NCBI RefSeq assembly: GCF_000757825.1
Contig: NZ_CP009451.1
Location: 868,001-932,000, forward strand
Direction: 5' to 3'
Source of the DNA: Cedecea neteri
Lineage (GTDB): Bacteria > Pseudomonadota > Gammaproteobacteria > Enterobacterales > Enterobacteriaceae
Length of the DNA: 64,000 nt
Shown here: piece after piece, positions 59,887 through 64,000 of the stretch
Layout of the letters: every line of letters begins with the position of its first letter
Position numbering within the stretch: the stretch's first letter is position 1
Translations under genes and position numbers: made by a program
Notes under the pieces: model-generated
Told to the model about the DNA's origin: nothing
Databases searched by the model: none
Seen by the model: the letters and a program-made list of their open reading frames with translations, nothing else

Positions 59887-60429
59887 TCAGCCCAACGTTT
59901 TAAAAGCCTTAATGCGCTGTAAATGCGTGGAGATATTTTTGAACTTATGCGTCTGCTGCTCGTCCCAGACGATTTCGTAATAGGAATGCAGCGCTTCTGC
60001 CGTGCGCCGGTTGTCCAGCGCTTCGTCGTTGCGTGAGAGGATAGCCAGGCAGCGATCGCGGTTCTTCTCGCGGAAGTTCTGCACGCACTTGGTGGTGATA
60101 TCGGCGTACTCTTCCGGCCTGTTGATTTTCCCTTCCATGTTTTCATGGGGGTAAAGGTTCGGGTTGAAGATAACCTGCCGCATATCGCAGAGAAAACCGA
60201 TACGTTCCGCCCAGAATCCCCCCAGACCCACGCCGCAAATCAGCGGCCGTTCGTCGTCGGTAAGCTGCTGCATTTTATCGACTTCTTTCAGCAGATGCTG
60301 CATGTCGTGCTTCGGATGCAGCGTGCTGTAGCTGATGAGCCGCACGTCGGGATCGATAAACTGAAGCTGCAGCACTTTTTCATGGTTACCGGGACTGTTT
60401 GAGTCAAAACCGTGTAAATAGATAATCAT
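59887..60429 (-). CDS. ycfP: YcfP, alpha/beta-hydrolase-like protein (UPF0227)
   Basis: A 180-residue protein starting [20 protein letters not shown], with the oxyanion HGF and [13 protein letters not shown] elbow of small esterase-like folds. E. coli YcfP has no firm function. ATG 60429 matches the E. coli start; the frame runs upstream to 60450 without support. First of the ycfP-nagZ-thiK-lpoB-ycfL-hinT set, all on the minus strand. Confidence 0.93.
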   Translation of the reverse strand: MIIYLHGFDSNSPGNHEKVLQLQFIDPDVRLISYSTLHPKHDMQHLLKEVDKMQQLTDDERPLICGVGLGGFWAERIGFLCDMRQVIFNPNLYPHENMEGKINRPEEYADITTKCVQNFREKNRDRCLAILSRNDEALDNRRTAEALHSYYEIVWDEQQTHKFKNISTHLQRIKAFKTLG

Positions 60430-60470
60430 TGCATCCTCACCGCATACCACCAGGCCTCACGGCCTGAATA

Positions 60471-61496
60471 TTAGACGCCCGCCTTCTGGGCCTGCCACTG
60501 CTCGTGCAGCGCCTCCAGCTGCTGGTTCACCTGCTTCCAGCGCGCCGATGAACGCAGCTCCTGACGGGTAAATGAACCTTTATGATACAAACCTGTAACA
60601 CGTTCTGCTTTGACCGGCGACAGGTTATCCAGCACGCTCACCGCCCCACTACGATTATTGCAGACGAGGATCATATCGCAACCCGCGTCCAGCGATGCCT
60701 GCCCGCGTTCGGCGTAGCTGCCCATGATGGCCGCGCCTTCCATCGACAGATCGTCGGAGAAGATAACGCCGTTAAAGCCCAGCTCTCCTCGCATTACCGT
60801 TTTTAGCCAATACTCCGAACCGCTCGCCGGGCGTGGGTCAACTTCATCGTAGATGACGTGGGCTGGCATGATGGCATCCAGCTTGTTCTCGCTAATCAGC
60901 GAGGCAAAAATACGCATATCATGCTCGCGAATTTCCGCTTTAGGCCGCGGGTCGTGCGGCGTTTCTTTGTGGGAATCAGCGGTGACCGCGCCGTGGCCCG
61001 GGAAGTGTTTGCCGGTGGTTTTCATGCCTGCGGCATGCATACCGTCGATAAAACGTGTTGCCATCGCCAGCGCTTTGGACGGATCTTCATGATAAGAGCG
61101 CTCGCCAATCGCCGCGCTGATATGCCCGATATCCAGCACAGGCGCGAAGCTGATGTCGATATCCATGGCGATCATTTCGCTCGCCATCAGCCAGCCTGCT
61201 TCTGCCGCCAGCTTGCCGCCCTCTTCGAGCCCGCGAAGTGCAGCAAAAGATTGCGCCGCAGGCAGGCGAGTAAACCCCTCACGGAAGCGCTGGACGCGCC
61301 CGCCTTCCTGATCGACGGCCACAACCAGACGGTTGTACGAAGCTTCACGGATCTGGCGAACCAGCTCGCGCAGCTGCTCCGGATCGTGGTAGTTACGGGT
61401 AAAAAGAATCAAACCGCCGACCAGAGGGTGCTGCAAAATTTCACGCTCTTCGGCATCCAGCTCAAAGCCGGCCACATCCAACATTACTGGGCCCAC
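60471..61496 (-). CDS. nagZ: Beta-N-acetylhexosaminidase NagZ
   Basis: A 341-residue GH3 enzyme of peptidoglycan recycling that releases GlcNAc from anhydromuropeptides. Motifs: [31 protein letters not shown] (catalytic Asp/His dyad), and [12 protein letters not shown] (nucleophile Asp). It starts at a GTG (61496) with GGAGAG upstream, as the family start VGPVMLDV demands, and overlaps thiK by 13 bp. Product feeds NagK in the same window. Confidence 0.96.
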   Translation of the reverse strand: MGPVMLDVAGFELDAEEREILQHPLVGGLILFTRNYHDPEQLRELVRQIREASYNRLVVAVDQEGGRVQRFREGFTRLPAAQSFAALRGLEEGGKLAAEAGWLMASEMIAMDIDISFAPVLDIGHISAAIGERSYHEDPSKALAMATRFIDGMHAAGMKTTGKHFPGHGAVTADSHKETPHDPRPKAEIREHDMRIFASLISENKLDAIMPAHVIYDEVDPRPASGSEYWLKTVMRGELGFNGVIFSDDLSMEGAAIMGSYAERGQASLDAGCDMILVCNNRSGAVSVLDNLSPVKAERVTGLYHKGSFTRQELRSSARWKQVNQQLEALHEQWQAQKAGV

Positions 61497-62341
61497 AATA
61501 CTCTCTCCTGATGTTTCATCGCCCGCAGCGCGCGCCATGCGTCGTCTGCCAGCGTAATAAAGTTTTGCTCCCCGGTTTGCTGCCAGCGGCATTCGTACCA
61601 GGACGCCATAAGTAACGCAATCCACGGCTGCCAGCGCGCAACCTGGCGACGAAGACGCTCGACGCAGAGCGATGCCTGACCGGCATATAGCCCCAACAAC
61701 GCTTCGCCATCGACAACGTTCGCGGCCTGCACCGCCGCCAGCTCGAGCGCAATATCGCCGTCCCCGGCATATTCCCAGTCGATAAGCCCCAGCTTTTCAC
61801 CCTGCCGCACGAGATTCCCCGCATGAACATCCATATGCAGCGGCGCCAGCCGAAGAGGCCGGGGCTCTTTGCGACGCTTCAGGCGCTTTAATTCACGTAG
61901 CCAGCTCAGGGTGCGTCTTTTCGGGCTGCTTACCTGCCAGTAGTACTCCAGCAGCGGGACAAGGCTAATCCGCCAGCCAAAGCACGGCTGGCGATGAAGA
62001 TAATATAACAGGCTTGTTAATTCAGTGAGCGGGGCCAGGTTCGGCGAAACCTCCCCATCGAGCCAGCGGGTGAACAGCCAGCCTTCTGCCAGACAATAAG
62101 GTTTTGGGGCAATCCCCGCCGGTAAACGCTTTAGCGCACGATAATGACGCTGAAGAGAGACGCCGGGCAGGCGTGCATCGGGAAGTCTTCTCGCGGCAAA
62201 ACATTCGCCCTCGCTGACGACCCGATAGCTTGTGCCGCTGAGACCTTCAAGAGCAGAAAAACAACCGGCAGCCTGAGCCGCCGGAAGATATCGAGTTACT
62301 GCCGCATCGAGCGATGCCTTAGTTGGTTTGCTGAACAGCAC
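61484..62341 (-). CDS. thiK: Thiamine kinase ThiK
   Basis: A 285-residue aminoglycoside phosphotransferase-like kinase for thiamine salvage. The catalytic HMDVHAGNL and metal-binding [17 protein letters not shown] motifs are intact. The likely start is a GTG at 62341, which overlaps the lpoB end by 23 bp, aligning with the start of E. coli ThiK; its ribosome binding site is weak. nagZ overlaps its end. Confidence 0.9.
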   Translation of the reverse strand: MLFSKPTKASLDAAVTRYLPAAQAAGCFSALEGLSGTSYRVVSEGECFAARRLPDARLPGVSLQRHYRALKRLPAGIAPKPYCLAEGWLFTRWLDGEVSPNLAPLTELTSLLYYLHRQPCFGWRISLVPLLEYYWQVSSPKRRTLSWLRELKRLKRRKEPRPLRLAPLHMDVHAGNLVRQGEKLGLIDWEYAGDGDIALELAAVQAANVVDGEALLGLYAGQASLCVERLRRQVARWQPWIALLMASWYECRWQQTGEQNFITLADDAWRALRAMKHQERVLWAQ

Positions 62342-62960
62342 CGCTACCCGACCAGATGATTTCGCCGGTCTGCACCAGCATCAGCTGCATTTTCAGCGTT
62401 GGCGTGTTCACGTTGCCGCTGGCGTTGGTATAGAGCACGTACTGCGCACCGGTGTTACGCGCAATGCCGATGGCTTTGCTTCGCGTGCCCAGGCTGTCCT
62501 GCGGCGAGAGCCCAAGCTGCTGCTTCGCCATAGAGAGCTGCTGGGCAGAGACCAGCGTAAACTTGTTATTGTTCGCCAGCGCACCGCGCAGGGCTTCCGT
62601 CGCGCTGCTGGTTTGCAGACTGCCGTTGGTGCGGTTGTTGACGCTGTCCACCAGCAGAACGCTACCTGGCGTCACGCCTTCCGCCTGCAGCATTTTACTG
62701 ACCATCGGCTGCATGGAGCTGTTCCAGTCGTAGGTCCGCACTTTTGGCTGCGCCGGGATCGTCGGCTCTGGTTGTTCAACAGGGCCAGGCTGCGTTGGCA
62801 CGGTCGGGACCGTTGGTACCGTCGGCTCCGGCTGAGCTGGCTGCTCAACGCCTGGTTTAGCCTCTTCTACCGGGGCCGGCTGCTCGCCGCGATTAATACA
62901 CCCGGTCAGTATCAGCGCCACCGCGGTGACGGCCAGATAACGATGAAGTCCCCTAATCAA
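62319..62960 (-). CDS. lpoB: Penicillin-binding protein activator LpoB
   Basis: A 213-residue outer-membrane lipoprotein that stimulates PBP1b. The signal peptide ends in LILTGC (lipid on Cys21), followed by a long proline-rich linker (PTVPTVPTVPTQPGP) that spans the periplasm, and a compact C-terminal domain (NRTNGSLQTSSATEALRGAL and SMAKQQLGLSPQDSLGTRSK). The start is TTG at 62960, which overlaps the ycfL stop as TTGA, with AAGGAG at good spacing. Confidence 0.95.
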   Translation of the reverse strand: MIRGLHRYLAVTAVALILTGCINRGEQPAPVEEAKPGVEQPAQPEPTVPTVPTVPTQPGPVEQPEPTIPAQPKVRTYDWNSSMQPMVSKMLQAEGVTPGSVLLVDSVNNRTNGSLQTSSATEALRGALANNNKFTLVSAQQLSMAKQQLGLSPQDSLGTRSKAIGIARNTGAQYVLYTNASGNVNTPTLKMQLMLVQTGEIIWSGSGAVQQTN

Positions 62961-63340
62961 AATTCGCTCCTTACAGAGAGAGAAAGACGTACTTTTTTAG
63001 CTCCAGGCCAGGCTGCAGTCGAGTCAATACGCTGCGAAGACTGCGCCGGGAGAACGAGGGTACGCACTTTTTCAAGCGGGTGGATTTCCAGCCCTTTTGC
63101 ATCGTACCAGTAGAAACGATAGTACAGCGTGACCGGTTTATGCTGCTCATTATACAGCGACGACTCGGCCACCGTGGCACCGTTGCGCTGAGAGATATCC
63201 GGTTTTTCAGCGCTAATCCCGGCGGCAAGCACCGCCGCTTCCATAACCAACGTCTGGTCACCGTTCACCGGAATGGCCGGGCGAGAGCTACAGCCTGCCA
63301 CCAGCAGCATTGCTAATAAACACAGGGAAAAGCGCGGCAT
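62957..63340 (-). CDS. ycfL: YcfL, putative lipoprotein
   Basis: A 127-residue lipoprotein with lipobox LVAGC (Cys17). E. coli YcfL (DUF1425) has no firm function, but its place between hinT and lpoB is conserved, hinting at envelope work. The start ATG 63340 matches the signal peptide; the open frame runs on upstream to 63424 within hinT. Its stop overlaps the lpoB start. Confidence 0.92.
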   Translation of the reverse strand: MPRFSLCLLAMLLVAGCSSRPAIPVNGDQTLVMEAAVLAAGISAEKPDISQRNGATVAESSLYNEQHKPVTLYYRFYWYDAKGLEIHPLEKVRTLVLPAQSSQRIDSTAAWPGAKKVRLSLSVRSEF

Positions 63341-63344
63341 CGGA

Positions 63345-63701
63345 TCAGTCCTTATGCGCCAGCATTGGGCCAAGCGGACGGCCACCCAGCAGGTGCATGT
63401 GAATGTGGTATACCTCCTGCCCACCGTGACGGTTGCAGTTCATGATCAGGCGGTAGCCGTCAGCGGCAATCCCTTCCTGCTCTGCAATTTTAGCCGCAAC
63501 GGTCATCATGCGCCCCAGCGCAAGTTCGTGCTCTGCCTTAACGTCATTGGCGGTAGGGATGAGCACGTTAGGAATGATGAGAATGTGGGTAGGCGCCTGC
63601 GGGGAAATATCACGAAATGCGGTAACCAGTTCGTCCTGATAAACCACATCCGCCGGAATTTCACGACGAATAATTTTACTGAAAATAGTTTCTTCGGCCA
63701 T
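63345..63701 (-). CDS. hinT: HinT, purine nucleoside phosphoramidase
   Basis: A 118-residue HIT-family protein. The histidine triad is visible in [12 protein letters not shown]. It hydrolyses aminoacyl-AMP-like phosphoramidates such as AMP-lysine. It lies between ycfL and ptsG; in E. coli fhuE is between hinT and ptsG, and it is not here. Confidence 0.95.
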   Translation of the reverse strand: MAEETIFSKIIRREIPADVVYQDELVTAFRDISPQAPTHILIIPNVLIPTANDVKAEHELALGRMMTVAAKIAEQEGIAADGYRLIMNCNRHGGQEVYHIHMHLLGGRPLGPMLAHKD

Positions 63702-63827
63702 GACCTGTTCCTTGAAGGAGAAAACGGTGATGGGAGTATGAGCGAGGCGCTCATTTGACTCAACCTTCTGAACGCTTTTCTTTGGTTAAGTGCTGACCTT
63801 TAAAACAAATTCACGCTTTGTCAGCAA

Positions 63828-63853
63828 CAAAAAAGGGAGGCTTTCGCCTCCCT
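63828..63853 (-). terminator. Terminator of ptsG
   Basis: GGGAGGC-TTTC-GCCTCCC, with TTTTTT after on the minus strand. Confidence 0.85.
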
Positions 63854-63872
63854 TATCGCTCCCCGAACAAAC

Positions 63873-64000
63873 TTAGTTGTTACGGATCCACTCATCCATT
63901 TCAGTTTTCAGGTTATCGGACTTGGTGCCGAAAATAGCCTGAACGCCGGAACCTGCGACAACTACACCTGCTGCACCCAGCTTCTTCAGGCCAGCCTGGT
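63873..64000 (-). CDS. ptsG: Glucose-specific PTS enzyme IIBC, C-terminal end (5' part outside window)
   Basis: About 42 codons of the IIB domain end are visible: [20 protein letters not shown] and the end [11 protein letters not shown]. It matches the C-terminus of E. coli PtsG, which imports and phosphorylates glucose. The gene continues beyond the right edge. Confidence 0.93.
   Translation of the reverse strand, partial: QAGLKKLGAAGVVVAGSGVQAIFGTKSDNLKTEMDEWIRNN

Overview
The window is a stretch of chromosome from a member of the Enterobacteriaceae. Most of it is the conserved block known in Escherichia coli as icd-rluE-nudJ-mnmA-hflD-purB-phoPQ-roxA ... pepT-potABCD-cobB-nagK-lolEDC-ycfT-mfd-ldtC-bhsA-comR ... 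ycfJ-ndh-ycfP-nagZ-thiK-lpoB-ycfL-hinT-ptsG. Encoded proteins match the E. coli products in length and key residues (Icd Ser113, PhoP Asp51, RoxA His125/Asp127/His187). The genus cannot be fixed from sequence alone. A coliform such as Enterobacter, Cedecea or a relative fits; this is an inference.

Layout. 1-6700 is accessory: the end of an extended SDR reductase, a YqaE/Pmp3 membrane peptide, an orphan promoter-to-terminator unit that looks like a small RNA, DUF1304 and DUF2767 (FumD-like) genes, a fused O-acyltransferase/SGNH protein, a small exported protein behind a Fur box, an AriR/YmgB-like protein and a family 2 glycosyltransferase. 6789-12483 holds icd and the rluE-nudJ-mnmA-hflD-purB cluster. 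An IS150-subgroup IS3 element (12500-13946) sits inside the loop of the purB terminator. 14162-17498 is phoPQ (with a PhoP box) and roxA. 17568-21277 is a three-gene binding-protein ABC importer of the FbpABC/AfuABC type. 21472-23898 is a large MscS channel with DUF3772. 23733-27592 is a variable, AT-rich insertion with a gene running into a REP-like palindrome and a large SIR2-TPR protein that resembles anti-phage NADases.

27840-33159 is pepT and the spermidine/putrescine importer potABCD. 33160-33854 is a gene-free, GC-rich, strongly palindromic block. 33855-38757 is cobB, nagK and the lipoprotein exporter lolEDC. 38992-46049 is ycfT, mfd, ldtC, bhsA and comR.

46080-56419 is a complete aerobactin island between comR and ycfJ: a siderophore-interacting reductase and a ShiF-like exporter on one strand, and iucABCD-iutA on the other, with a Fur box between them. 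The genes cover synthesis from lysine and citrate, export, outer-membrane uptake and probably iron release in the cytoplasm. A Gfo/Idh/MocA oxidoreductase follows iutA. 57620-64000 returns to the core order ycfJ to hinT and the 3' end of ptsG; fhuE, which lies between hinT and ptsG in E. coli, is absent here.

The least explained items are the SIR2-TPR gene, the palindromic block at 33.2-33.8 kb, the orphan RNA unit at 1.6-1.8 kb, and the IS inserted in a terminator loop.
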